Positions 7,092 through 15,559 of a stretch of DNA of 64,000 nucleotides are shown in pieces. Under the pieces are notes generated by a model. The model was given only the letters and a program-made list of their open reading frames with translations. It did not search any database and was not told where the DNA came from. The DNA comes from Nitrosospira sp. Is2 (GTDB taxonomy: Bacteria; Pseudomonadota; Gammaproteobacteria; Burkholderiales; Nitrosomonadaceae), in assembly GCF_033095785.1 (NCBI RefSeq), contig NZ_CP137134.1, positions 930,001-994,000 on the forward strand. Direction: 5' to 3'. The stretch's first letter is position 1. The number at the start of each line of letters is the position of its first letter. The translations under genes and the position numbers were made by a program.

Positions 7092-9289
7092 GCGATCCGC
7101 TCCCAGATCGTCACTTCGGAGAGTGTATGCTGAAATTTGCGCCGAGTTTCGCGGATCACAAATGGCACCTCCTGCGGCGCTTGAATGAGTCTGAAATTGG
7201 CGCCGAGCATTTCTTTCAACCCGTCGAGGGTACCGAAGCTTTCGCCATCCCGCTTGAAGCCGCCAATCCATGCTTCCCGCTTGGTATGTTCCTCCAGCCA
7301 GGTATAGGGCGAAGCAATCATTAACAGACCCCCAGGATTGAGACGCATGTGTATATTCCTCAGGAGCTTGGCCGGGTCATAAAGGCGATCAATCAGATTC
7401 GCAGCAAGGATGAGGTCGTATCCGCTAAACAGGGGCTTGAGATTACAGGCGTCGCCTTGGTAAAACGCCACCTTATGCTTCACGTCACCCAGCCCAAGCC
7501 CCGCAAGCGTCCGCTCCCGGTAAAAAACAAGATCGCCCTCAACCGCGAGGGTATAGCGCAGCGCACCCTGCTGAGCAAGCTGGACACCCTGTCCGATGAA
7601 ACGTGCGGAGAAATCTATCCCTGTAACATCGTCAAAATGACGGGCCAATTCAAAAGTCGCACGTCCCGACGCGCAGCCGAGATCGAGCGCCCTGTACGCT
7701 GGTTTATCTTTGATGGCGGCAATAGCGAGTTCCGCCAGCGCCTTCGGGAAGTTCGGGACGCCAAAGTAACTGTCGCCATAATGGAATTCGGCGTATTCAG
7801 ACAAAAGCTTGTCGGTTTCGTAGTGAGATCCCTGCTGCACAGCTGGCGCCTCCGCAATCACGTAACGAAATCCCGCGTGCTGAAAAAAATGTCGACGGAA
7901 TGCATAGCGGGCGCTGTTCAGGGATTCATTGCCACATGACATCCACGAACCGCCTTTGATCATATTATGTCGGCCATCGAAGGTTGGCGTCGTGAAATCG
8001 TCATAATGGGGATGAATATCGAAACCTTCAAAGGGATAGATCGGGGTCTCCGTCCATTGCCAGACGTTACCGACCACATCGTAGAACTCTCCATGGGCAA
8101 ATTCGTTCACGGGGCAACTGGAGGCCCAGTGGTCAAGATGGATGTTGGCGCGAGCGGGCTCCGTATGCGGGACCTCCGACAACCCAGCCATATCATATAG
8201 CCGGTACCATTCATCTTCCGTCGGCAATCTGTAGGTTTGGCCGCTGGTTGCCGCTTTCCAGTTGCAGAAGGCTTTGGCTTCGTGGTAATTCACTTCCACC
8301 GGCCAATCCCAGGGCATGGGTATTTCCATGGTCATCAAGCGCAGATTCCAGCCCGAGCCGTGCCTGATCCAGAAGGTGGGATGTTCTGCGCGAGTATGAC
8401 ATCGCCACGCGTGGCCCTCCTCTTCCCAGAAATTTTCATCGCTGTAACCGCCTGCCTGAACAAAAGCAAGAAATTCCCCGTTACTCACGAGGTACTTGCC
8501 CGCCTGGAAGGCAGCAACTTCCGCTATATGTTTGCCATACTCATTGTCCCATCCGTACGCCGGATCGGTCTTCATTTTACCCAGCCGCACAATACCTTCC
8601 GGGATATCGATCAATTGATTTTCGGGCGCCTGTCCGGATTTTTTATACGGTTCCCATGCGGAATGGCGTCGCACGTACTCAAGCGCATGCTGCCGGATCA
8701 GGACGGATGACGTCTCCAGATGGATCCGCTCATGTTCGATACCCATCAGGATCGTCCACCACGGACTATCCCAGCCGATGGGTAGGGTAAGTGGTGTATC
8801 CGTAATCAGTTTGTCGACGATGCGACGCACCGTACCCCGGTAAGCGCGTACCTCGTCAACGGACGGCCAATCGTAGTGAGTGGTATTCAGATCATCCCAG
8901 CTCATTTCATCGACGCCCACCGCAAACATTGATTCCATCCTGGGATTGATACGCTCCGTCATTAGCCCCGCAAGCACCAGTTTGTTGGTGAAAAAAGTCG
9001 AGGTGTGACCCAGGTAGAAGATCAACGGATGGCGCAACGAAATCGGTTTTTTGAAATAGGCCTCATCGCCCTGTAATGTTTCGAAGAGTTGCTCGTAGCG
9101 ATCGAGCGTGGCATGGAAATAATGCCGTATCTCCTCCCGCTTCGCGGCGACATCGCCGCTGGTGAGGATGGGGGTTCTCGGGAAAAGCTGTTCCGGCAGC
9201 ACCCTCAACGTCGGGTTTGCCGAGTTTGCCGAAGAGGCTGACTCAGGCCGCAGCATAACTTTTCGTGCATCATTCAAATTCATGTTCAA
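7088..9289 (-). CDS. ovoA: 5-histidylcysteine sulfoxide synthase fused to methyltransferase (OvoA)
   Basis: This 733-residue protein has three domains. An N-terminal DinB-like domain supplies candidate iron ligands H95 (GHTS), H186 and H190 (HERIHLE). A sulfatase-modifying-factor-type domain follows (KGGSWMSCGN near 445, RRHFFQHAGFRYV). From about residue 490 comes a SAM-dependent methyltransferase domain with ALDLGCASGRA near 534. This architecture is that of OvoA, which joins cysteine to C5 of histidine with O2 and, through the fused domain, methylates the imidazole to give ovothiol A. EgtB is the closest alternative but lacks this C-terminal domain. A GAGG Shine-Dalgarno lies 6 bases before the ATG. 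It is the first gene of the minus-strand directon. Confidence 0.9.
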   Translation of the reverse strand: MNMNLNDARKVMLRPESASSANSANPTLRVLPEQLFPRTPILTSGDVAAKREEIRHYFHATLDRYEQLFETLQGDEAYFKKPISLRHPLIFYLGHTSTFFTNKLVLAGLMTERINPRMESMFAVGVDEMSWDDLNTTHYDWPSVDEVRAYRGTVRRIVDKLITDTPLTLPIGWDSPWWTILMGIEHERIHLETSSVLIRQHALEYVRRHSAWEPYKKSGQAPENQLIDIPEGIVRLGKMKTDPAYGWDNEYGKHIAEVAAFQAGKYLVSNGEFLAFVQAGGYSDENFWEEEGHAWRCHTRAEHPTFWIRHGSGWNLRLMTMEIPMPWDWPVEVNYHEAKAFCNWKAATSGQTYRLPTEDEWYRLYDMAGLSEVPHTEPARANIHLDHWASSCPVNEFAHGEFYDVVGNVWQWTETPIYPFEGFDIHPHYDDFTTPTFDGRHNMIKGGSWMSCGNESLNSARYAFRRHFFQHAGFRYVIAEAPAVQQGSHYETDKLLSEYAEFHYGDSYFGVPNFPKALAELAIAAIKDKPAYRALDLGCASGRATFELARHFDDVTGIDFSARFIGQGVQLAQQGALRYTLAVEGDLVFYRERTLAGLGLGDVKHKVAFYQGDACNLKPLFSGYDLILAANLIDRLYDPAKLLRNIHMRLNPGGLLMIASPYTWLEEHTKREAWIGGFKRDGESFGTLDGLKEMLGANFRLIQAPQEVPFVIRETRRKFQHTLSEVTIWERIA

Positions 9290-10283
9290 CCTCGATGCGA
9301 GTTATCTAATAAAGATTAAACGAGAAGTTTAACACCTGAAACGCCACCTCAACATAGTCGAGGTGTACTGCGTTTATTGGACGTGTACTGCGGAATTGAC
9401 GCGTATGGAACAATGGCTTGGCCATGCCGATTCGAAGAGCTGGCATAGAGCGAACGAATAGAAGTTTGTTAAAGGTGTAAGGATCTACTCAAGCGTTTCA
9501 GGACGAGCTGTCTGTCAAAACGCGAACTAGTAAACTAGAAGGTCGTTGGACGAGCATCAAGGGGGAAGCGACTTATCCTGGAATTTGATTGCAATGAGGG
9601 AAGTGAGTTCCGCAATTCCGTCCACGCCTTTAGTTCTTATCATTATAACCGGCCCCTCGGCATGCCGGTATGTGGCCTGCGAAATGAACGGTGGGCCGTG
9701 CAGCGCCAGATCTTCGACCCAAGTGAACTGCGTTTCATGACTCCTTCGACGCCGTAGAGAGGTTGTTAACGGCTGGGGGATGATATTCTCTGCTGTCATG
9801 CAGAATAATTTCGATGTGGACCGCAGCAAAAATGGCATTGGATCGGCCGTAGTCGCCGGATAGGTGCCTCAGTCTAACGATAGACCAGCTGAACGTCAAC
9901 CTCACCCACTGTTGCAAGCCCGGCAGTGGAGCCACCGGATCACAGTACCCTCCGAGATCTTGTTTGCCGCCCAATGTCATGGTGCCCTTCAGTACATGGG
10001 TGTGCGCGCCATGGTGGGAGGCTTTCGCACAGTGGCACGCTCACTGATATTCGTGGGGGGAGGGGATGATGTGCCCTACCTGGAGCCGCATCGTCAATGT
10101 GGAAAAACTCCTCTTCATAAGTTGGGGACCGCACATATCTTGCCCGTACTGAGATTATATATTGCGGTCGTGGTACTCATTCAGACGCCAACATTACGTC
10201 TTGATCCGGGCTGGCACCCCTCTGCATTCCCTTTAATAATGCAGTCCGTATTTTTGACAACTCTTTCTCAATAGGAACGTTCG
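9290..10283. other. 994-base gap upstream of ovoA
   Basis: I see no convincing gene here. Frames such as 9557-9838 (minus) and 9864-10274 (plus) lack recognisable protein character or a good ribosome site. The part next to ovoA is AT-rich (9301-9335) and followed by a 6-base inverted repeat CACCTC/GAGGTG (9345-9350 and 9360-9365) and two copies of GTGTACTGCG. This is a plausible promoter and operator region for the ovoA directon. Confidence 0.5.
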
Positions 10284-10475
10284 ATGAAGAAACTCAGAAA
10301 TATTGATGTATTAGGGTATGAGGCAGAAGAATTTGACAGGTGGCTGGAGGAAAGCACCAACAAGAAACGAGCTCCTAAGGTCCGACGCACCTGGGAAGCG
10401 GATGCTCCACCTTCGCTGAAGGCCTCCAGGCATAGCTCAAGCAGATCCAGCTATTCTCGGCAGCGTAGCATGTGA
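10284..10475 (+). CDS. Small basic protein, hypothetical
   Basis: This 63-residue frame begins with ATG preceded by AGGAACG at good spacing and by a TTGACA-like hexamer near 10255. The N-terminal third is mixed helical (VLGYEAEEFDRWLEES). The C-terminal half is basic and serine-rich (SSSRSSYSRQRSM) and looks disordered. A weak terminator-like hairpin follows about 110 bases later. I do not recognise a family. It is kept because of the ribosome site, the promoter-like hexamer and the downstream hairpin. Confidence 0.4.
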   Translation: MKKLRNIDVLGYEAEEFDRWLEESTNKKRAPKVRRTWEADAPPSLKASRHSSSRSSYSRQRSM

Positions 10476-10585
10476 TGGCGTGGCGTTGGGGCAGTTCATC
10501 GCCTCCCGTTTCAACAAATATTTCTGAAATACTCTACGCAAGGTCGCCGCAGAAATATTTTATGACGTTAGACCTGCTCGCTCAG

Positions 10586-10610
10586 AAACCCGCTGGAAGC
10601 CGGGCTTTTT
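10586..10610 (+). terminator. Weak rho-independent-like terminator
   Basis: A short stem CCCG/CGGG with an 8-base loop is flanked by AAA on the left and followed by CTTTTT and a second T-rich run. The stem is short, so this is a tentative call. It would end the transcript of the 63-residue gene. Confidence 0.4.
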
Positions 10611-10767
10611 ATTTTTACTTCATTGGGCGCTCGATTGGTAACCGGTGTGGGTCACGCCTGATAGGGCGCCATCCAATGCTGGTCTCGCCTTCTTTGCCGA
10701 GAATAGTGAAGAGCGAATCCCGCGACGGAGCCCTTGGCAGCGAAAGGCGGAGCTTGAGAGTAATGCA

Positions 10768-11646
10768 TTGACAGAAGCGTCATTTCATCATGAACACATC
10801 CTGGCAGATGGCGTCCAGTTGCATGTCGTGAGGGCTGGAATAGGTCCGCCGGTTATTTTGCTTCACGGCTTTCCTGAAAATTGGCACTCATGGCGACGGC
10901 AAATACCGGTCTTGGCGGACGCCGGCTTTTCCGTGCTTGTGCCCGATTTGCGCGGATATAACCTCTCGGGCCGCCCGCAAGATAAAAATGCCTATCGACT
11001 GGAACATCTGGTAAGAGACGTGGCCGCCCTGGTGCATGCAACCGGTTATTCAAGGTCGCATATCGTTGGACACGACTGGGGCGGCGTTATCGCGTGGATG
11101 TTCGCGGGTCAATATCCGCAACTGGTGGACAAACTCATCATACTCAACGCTCCCCATTTGAAAATTTACTTTCAAAAGGTGCGATACCCCCGACAAATGC
11201 TCAGAAGTTGGTATGTCCTGTTCTTTTTATTGCAGCGCTTACCCGAGTTTGTTCTGTCGTCGCGAAACTATCGGGTACTGAGGAAGATGTTCGAGCGGGG
11301 CCCAGCGCGGAAACTGGCTTTCAACACGGAAGATATCGAACAATACATCGAGGCTCTCGCCTCGCCGGGCGCCCTCACCGCGGCGCTGAATTACTATCGG
11401 GCGAATGTAACCATGGCGACAATGGGTAAGTCTGCAATCCTCATGCCCATCCAGGCTGAAACTCTGGTGATCTGGGGAGAGCTTGATCCCGCGCTCGGAA
11501 TTGAACTCCTCGATGGGCTCGATGAGGTAGCGCCTCGCGTTTGTATACATCGAATACCGGATTCGAGCCATTGGGTACAAAATGAAGCGCCTGCTGAAGT
11601 TAACCGCATGCTTGTCAATTTTCTCCGGGGCCGGAAAGATACCTGA
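10768..11646 (+). CDS. Alpha/beta hydrolase, epoxide-hydrolase-like
   Basis: This protein of about 292 residues has the alpha/beta-hydrolase fold. The oxyanion motif HGFPENWHSW and the nucleophile elbow GHDWGG (Asp nucleophile, as in epoxide hydrolases and haloalkane dehalogenases) come first. Later come an acid in WGELDPAL and the catalytic His in SSHWVQ. The substrate is unknown. The TTG at 10768 puts the conserved HHEHILADGVQLHVV segment near the N-terminus with GAGAG upstream. A GTG at 10645 would add 41 residues without family character, so I prefer the shorter form, although the start is uncertain. It appears monocistronic between a weak terminator and the lipoprotein gene. Confidence 0.8.
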   Translation: MTEASFHHEHILADGVQLHVVRAGIGPPVILLHGFPENWHSWRRQIPVLADAGFSVLVPDLRGYNLSGRPQDKNAYRLEHLVRDVAALVHATGYSRSHIVGHDWGGVIAWMFAGQYPQLVDKLIILNAPHLKIYFQKVRYPRQMLRSWYVLFFLLQRLPEFVLSSRNYRVLRKMFERGPARKLAFNTEDIEQYIEALASPGALTAALNYYRANVTMATMGKSAILMPIQAETLVIWGELDPALGIELLDGLDEVAPRVCIHRIPDSSHWVQNEAPAEVNRMLVNFLRGRKDT

Positions 11647-11774
11647 AATCAGCCTCTACATTAAGCTCGTACTGGAATCATCACTCGTGATAACTGTCTA
11701 ATGTTTCGTACTACGCCTGCGATGGCTGATGCGCGTCGGCGGGCATGCACTTTTGAAATCAAAGGGGACCAAAC

Positions 11775-12326
11775 ATGAGACTCTATGTATTGCCACTATG
11801 CGCATTTTTGAGCGCCTGTGCCGGACTTCCCGCGGCGGTGAAAAATGTGCCTGTATCGAAACTCTCCTATACGCAGGCCAGTACGGACCCGAACAGTTAT
11901 AAAGGTACTCTTGTGCGATGGGGTGGAGTAATAATCGATGTTGAGAATGAAGAAAACGAAACTCTGGTACAGGTATTGTCCTATCCGCTGGACTATACCG
12001 GCCGCCCTCAATCGACAAAACAAAGCGAGGGGCGTTTTGTTGTAAAAAGCGCCGAATTTCTTGATCCCGCAGTGTATAAAAAGGACCGGGAAATTACCGT
12101 TGCCGGAGAATTGGAAGGCGATATTGAACGCCAAATAGGCAAAAAGACAGTCCGGCTGCCGCTGCTGTCCTCCACGGGCATATATATGTGGCCGATTTAT
12201 CAAGCCAATCCATACGGCTATGGTTACGGAGGCTATGGTGGCTGGGGCCCCTGGGGTATGAGTCCATATTACGGATACGGCTATTACGGTCCATACTGGG
12301 GGGGATACGGCCGGCCGTACTGGTAA
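11775..12326 (+). CDS. Slp-family outer-membrane lipoprotein with Gly/Tyr-rich tail
   Basis: This 183-residue protein has a short signal peptide ending in the lipobox LSAC (Cys at residue 15). The body (PVSKLSYTQASTDPNSYKGTLVRWGGVI, EGRFVVKSAEFLDPAVY) matches the Slp starvation-inducible lipoprotein family. These are anchored in the outer membrane and of unclear molecular function. The last 40 residues are almost only Gly, Tyr, Trp and Pro, in GYGGYGG-like repeats, an addition I do not associate with standard Slp. AAGGGGA lies upstream of the ATG. It is flanked by long gaps and seems to be a single-gene unit. Confidence 0.8.
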   Translation: MRLYVLPLCAFLSACAGLPAAVKNVPVSKLSYTQASTDPNSYKGTLVRWGGVIIDVENEENETLVQVLSYPLDYTGRPQSTKQSEGRFVVKSAEFLDPAVYKKDREITVAGELEGDIERQIGKKTVRLPLLSSTGIYMWPIYQANPYGYGYGGYGGWGPWGMSPYYGYGYYGPYWGGYGRPYW

Positions 12327-13081
12327 ACAATAACTCAGCCATTAGTTATTTCCAAGGAGCCTCCTGCAAGTCTCACGAGCGCAACGTTAGGTTTTGCGGA
12401 GGGCCGAAAGGCAACGACGTGAACGGATGATCCAATGGCCGGCGCCTGTCCAGGAAGTGTTCTAGGAAGCGTGACAAAGCAGACCATCCGCGAAGGCATA
12501 TCCGTTAGGGTTGCGGCCAAATCGAGCGGCTCACCGCGTCGACTCCTTGCGGTCGTGTCGTAGACCCAGCCTACGACCTCCGTAAGGATGGTGGATGCCT
12601 TGTGATCGTCCCAATTTCCCAGCAATGCGCTACGTGAAGGAGTTGTTCAAGGGTTGCTCCCGTACGCCCAGATTCGGACGCAGGCACCGGGCTACGGTCG
12701 CAAGCACCGGGCTACGGTCGCAAGCACGCGACAGCGCCACCCCAAACGCGCCCCGAGGCGCACCGTAGACTGCCTCGACCGCTCCTTCACGAGGAGTCCG
12801 AGAAGGCAGACCCAGAACGTTAGTCCGAGCTTCAATAACCACGGCTAAGGTGGCTCCTGTGCTGTACGCCTTTTTCCCCATTGGTGTCGCCCGCCAAGAG
12901 CATTCGATGCTTCTCAGAATCAGAAGCTCAACCGAAGGCCTTGCTCCCGCTCCTGCGCTGTGTTAATTGTCATTGTTTGCCGGCGAGCGTCTGATTTCTA
13001 TCGCTGCATTGTGGTCCGAACAGTTGGCTTAAGAGTTTGGTTTTTCCAAATCAGGTATCGGGCGAAAACAAACGAGATTGC
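12327..13081. other. 755-base gap with tandem repeat
   Basis: No recognised gene lies here. A 96-codon minus frame (12335-12625) and an 83-codon minus frame (12630-12881) have no family match that I can see and no clear ribosome sites. The segment holds a 20-base tandem duplication at 12684-12723. It may be decayed or foreign DNA. Confidence 0.45.
12684..12723. repeat. Two exact tandem copies of a 20-base unit
   Basis: The unit GCACCGGGCTACGGTCGCAA occurs at 12684-12703 and again at 12704-12723, followed by a partial third start (GCAC). It lies in apparently non-coding DNA. Confidence 0.9.
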
Positions 13082-14341
13082 ATGCGAAAATATGCCCTTC
13101 CTGTCGTTGGCGTGCTGGTTGCTGTACCTCTGGCGCTGCTGACTATCCTTTGGTTAGCCATCGAAGATCGACCTCGTACCGACCGTAAGGTGATTCTCAC
13201 GCCTGAACATGTGGGTCGTGCCAAAGCGATCATCGATACACATCGCCATCGGGCGAGCCCCGGAATGCTTGCGGTAGCTAGAGTCAGACCGGCGGACGCC
13301 GATTTAGCGGCGAATTACCTGGCAAGCCGTCTAGGGAATGGCAGTGCCCAAGTAGCTGTTGCAGACCGCAGTGCCATCATCCGCCTCAGCCTGCCGATGA
13401 CTTCAACAGCCCTGCCTGCCATTAACGGCTATTTGAACCTTGAGGGCACCCTCCTTCAGACAGATGGGCTTCCGGCGCTTCGGTCCGTACGTATCGGGAA
13501 ACTACCACTTCCCGATGCATTTACTGAATTAATCGCTCTTCGGGTCGAAGATTGGCTACGCCGCGACTCCGAATATTGGGCCGGGTTCGACGCGCTGCGA
13601 CAAATCAGAATATCGAGGGACGAACTGGTCGTTGTTTACCGTTGGATCGATGCTTTCCCACATGACATGAAAGCGTCGATGGTTGACGAGCATGAACGCG
13701 GGCGGCTACTTAGCTATCAGTCTCTGCTGGCGGCAAACAGCACCCGAAACGGAGGGGTTGGATCCCTAGCAACCATCCTGTCGCAATTAGCGCGCGGCAC
13801 GTCCCCCGCTCAATCGGCGGGAGATGCGATGGCGGATAATCGCGCGATGATTTTAGTCGCGACTTTCCACGTGCTGGGGATTTCCCTCGAAAAACTGCTA
13901 CCGGAGGCAGCAAGGTGGCCTCATCCCCCGCCTCAAAAGATCACGCTTGACGGACGTGATGATTTTGCAAAGCACTTCATGGTGTCCGCTGCTATCGCCG
14001 CCTATGCGGACACGGCGCTTGCAGACGCAATCGGCTTGTATAAGGAAATCGATGACTCGCGTTATGGTAGCGGATTCTCATTCAATGACATTGCCGCTGA
14101 CCGAGCGGGTACGAAATTCGGTGAAAAGGCGGTGGCTAGCGAAGACTCCGCACGGGACCTGCGAGGCCAGATGGCATCGGAAATTGAAGATAGGGATCTG
14201 ATGCCGGAGTGGAAGGATCTTCCCGAATACTTGTCAGAGGCGGAATTCAAACGCCGCTTTACCGAAATTGATTCGCCAGCCTACCGTGCAGTGATGCAGA
14301 AGATCGAGCACCGAGTCGCAGATTTACGAATATTGCGTTAG
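13082..14341 (+). CDS. Membrane-anchored protein of unknown function
   Basis: This 419-residue protein starts with a short basic stretch and one hydrophobic helix (VVGVLVAVPLALLTILWLAI), so it is probably a signal anchor with a large periplasmic domain. The region after the helix (VILTPEHVGRAKAIIDTHRHRASPGM) and the rest are mixed alpha/beta without a catalytic motif I recognise. I chose the ATG at 13082, which places the basic residues and helix at the N-terminus; a TTG at 13037 would add 15 residues. No family is assigned. It is flanked by the gap with a tandem repeat and by an inverted repeat near 14454-14480. Confidence 0.65.
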   Translation: MRKYALPVVGVLVAVPLALLTILWLAIEDRPRTDRKVILTPEHVGRAKAIIDTHRHRASPGMLAVARVRPADADLAANYLASRLGNGSAQVAVADRSAIIRLSLPMTSTALPAINGYLNLEGTLLQTDGLPALRSVRIGKLPLPDAFTELIALRVEDWLRRDSEYWAGFDALRQIRISRDELVVVYRWIDAFPHDMKASMVDEHERGRLLSYQSLLAANSTRNGGVGSLATILSQLARGTSPAQSAGDAMADNRAMILVATFHVLGISLEKLLPEAARWPHPPPQKITLDGRDDFAKHFMVSAAIAAYADTALADAIGLYKEIDDSRYGSGFSFNDIAADRAGTKFGEKAVASEDSARDLRGQMASEIEDRDLMPEWKDLPEYLSEAEFKRRFTEIDSPAYRAVMQKIEHRVADLRILR

Positions 14342-14453
14342 GGTTGCTGCCTGGCAATCTTCGGCACGGGTAAAGAGTGTCTTGAAGCGCCCCGTATTTA
14401 TGCGTGGCGATAACGCGCATGGACTGGAAAGAAGCTAATGAACGCAGCCACAC

Positions 14454-14480
14454 CTCGGCAGGAAAACGAGACCTGCCGAG
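14454..14480. repeat. 9-base inverted repeat between convergent genes
   Basis: CTCGGCAGG (14454-14462) and CCTGCCGAG (14472-14480) form a perfect stem with a 9-base loop. It sits between the plus-strand unknown gene and the minus-strand TIR gene. There is no T-run on either side, so it may be a factor-dependent end or a simple hairpin. Confidence 0.55.
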
Positions 14481-14544
14481 AGCATGCATCAAGTAAATAC
14501 TTTCCCATATTGGTCATTTCTTTTTGCTGGTGGTCAATATTGCC

Positions 14545-14931
14545 TCACAACCTTTTTAGGAATGCTGAAATAGTGGATGAAGTCCACGCATCAATTTCGC
14601 GATCATTCACAGGGTCAGGAAGTTTGGAGGGTAGTTTTTCATTATCCCCGTGAATGAGCAGGACCGGCATCTTGCCTTCATAAGCGCAGCGTAGTTCCCA
14701 TAGCTGACCATCTGCCCGGACAATATTTTTTGTTACCAGGCCAATCACTCCATCACAGTCGGTAACTTTTTCCCGGCACTCCTCCTTCCACGCCGGTTCC
14801 CATGACTGCTTGACCGGCATGTCCACGAAGGTTAATCCTGTCTGCTCCTTATTCAATTGCTCAAGAAGTTGGTCGCGCAGCTTTATATCCCTCAGGGCAA
14901 AGCTAATAAAGACTTTGTTTGTTGAAGCCAT
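14545..14931 (-). CDS. Stand-alone TIR-like domain protein
   Basis: This 128-residue protein is essentially one domain. The opening KVFISFALRDIKLRDQLLEQL is the betaA-helixA signature of TIR/DUF1863 proteins. GVIGLVTKNIVRADGQLWELR is the region that in TIR NADases carries the catalytic Glu (here E79 after W78). PVLLIHGD is the next strand. TIR proteins of this type consume NAD+ or make signalling nucleotides in defence systems such as Thoeris, usually with a ThsA-like effector. None is encoded nearby. GGAGG lies 9 bases before the ATG. It sits 106 bases after a RidA gene in the same direction. The fold call is good; the function is open. Confidence 0.75.
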   Translation of the reverse strand: MASTNKVFISFALRDIKLRDQLLEQLNKEQTGLTFVDMPVKQSWEPAWKEECREKVTDCDGVIGLVTKNIVRADGQLWELRCAYEGKMPVLLIHGDNEKLPSKLPDPVNDREIDAWTSSTISAFLKRL

Positions 14932-15037
14932 TAAGTTCGTTCCTCCTTGCGTTTTGTATGTTTCGAGCCCCTAAACCGGTACTCAACCTACCTTTCTGAT
15001 TCCACTAAACAACTGGCCACGGCCTGGATGGACCAGT

Positions 15038-15427
15038 TCAGGCGCTGAGCTTACGATGAGCCGTAACCTGGATTTCGATACGCATGCGTGGATCGGAAAG
15101 ACCAGCCGAGATCATCATTGCTGCAGGCCTGGTTTCCCCCAGATATTTACGTAAAATCGGCCAGCACTTAGGAAAATCCTCGGCGACCGGTAAGACGTAG
15201 ATCACCCGAACAACATCGCGTAAAGTTGCCCCCGCTTCATTTAGGGCAGCCTCGATATTCTTGAAGCATTGCTCCGCCTGCTCCAACAGGTCTTCGGATA
15301 TCGTCATTCTGCTATAGTCAAATCCGGTCGTGCCGGATACGAAAATCCAATCGCCCTCGACAACGGCCCTTGAATACCCGATCTCATGCTCGAAAGTAGA
15401 GCCTGAACTAATCAGCTGACGTGACAT
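15038..15427 (-). CDS. RidA/YjgF-family protein
   Basis: This 129-residue protein spans the full RidA fold: GWIFVSGTTG-like WIFVSGTTGFDYS, EQAEQCFKNIEAALNEAGATLRDVVRVIYVL, and the end RPAAMMISAGLSDPRMRIEIQVTAH. RidA proteins deaminate reactive enamine/imine intermediates when the conserved C-terminal Arg is present. Here R104 or R106, within DPRMRIEI, occupies that region, so activity is plausible but the subfamily is not certain. The ATG at 15427 has CAGGACG at proper spacing; a 7-residue longer frame is less likely. It lies between the polyglutamine protein and the TIR-like gene, all on the minus strand. Confidence 0.85.
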   Translation of the reverse strand: MSRQLISSGSTFEHEIGYSRAVVEGDWIFVSGTTGFDYSRMTISEDLLEQAEQCFKNIEAALNEAGATLRDVVRVIYVLPVAEDFPKCWPILRKYLGETRPAAMMISAGLSDPRMRIEIQVTAHRKLSA

Positions 15428-15559
15428 ATAAACGTCCTGTTTTCGCACGTAAAAAATTCGATCACTACGCTCGAGCCCCGCATCTGCCTAGACAGAACGA
15501 CCATCGATATAGATGTGTTACGACCACGACGCGCTCACTCCCCGTCATCAATGCCTGCA

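Noticed and set aside
9864..10274. 136-codon plus frame upstream of the 63-residue gene
   Set aside because: It has no ribosome site and no recognisable protein character, and its composition looks random.
12370..12400. CAACGTTAGG resembling an integron attC end
   Set aside because: No matching inverse core site or attC secondary structure could be found nearby, and no integrase is present.
12335..12625. 96-codon minus frame
   Set aside because: It could be a small gene, but there is no ribosome site or family match. It is left as part of a gap.
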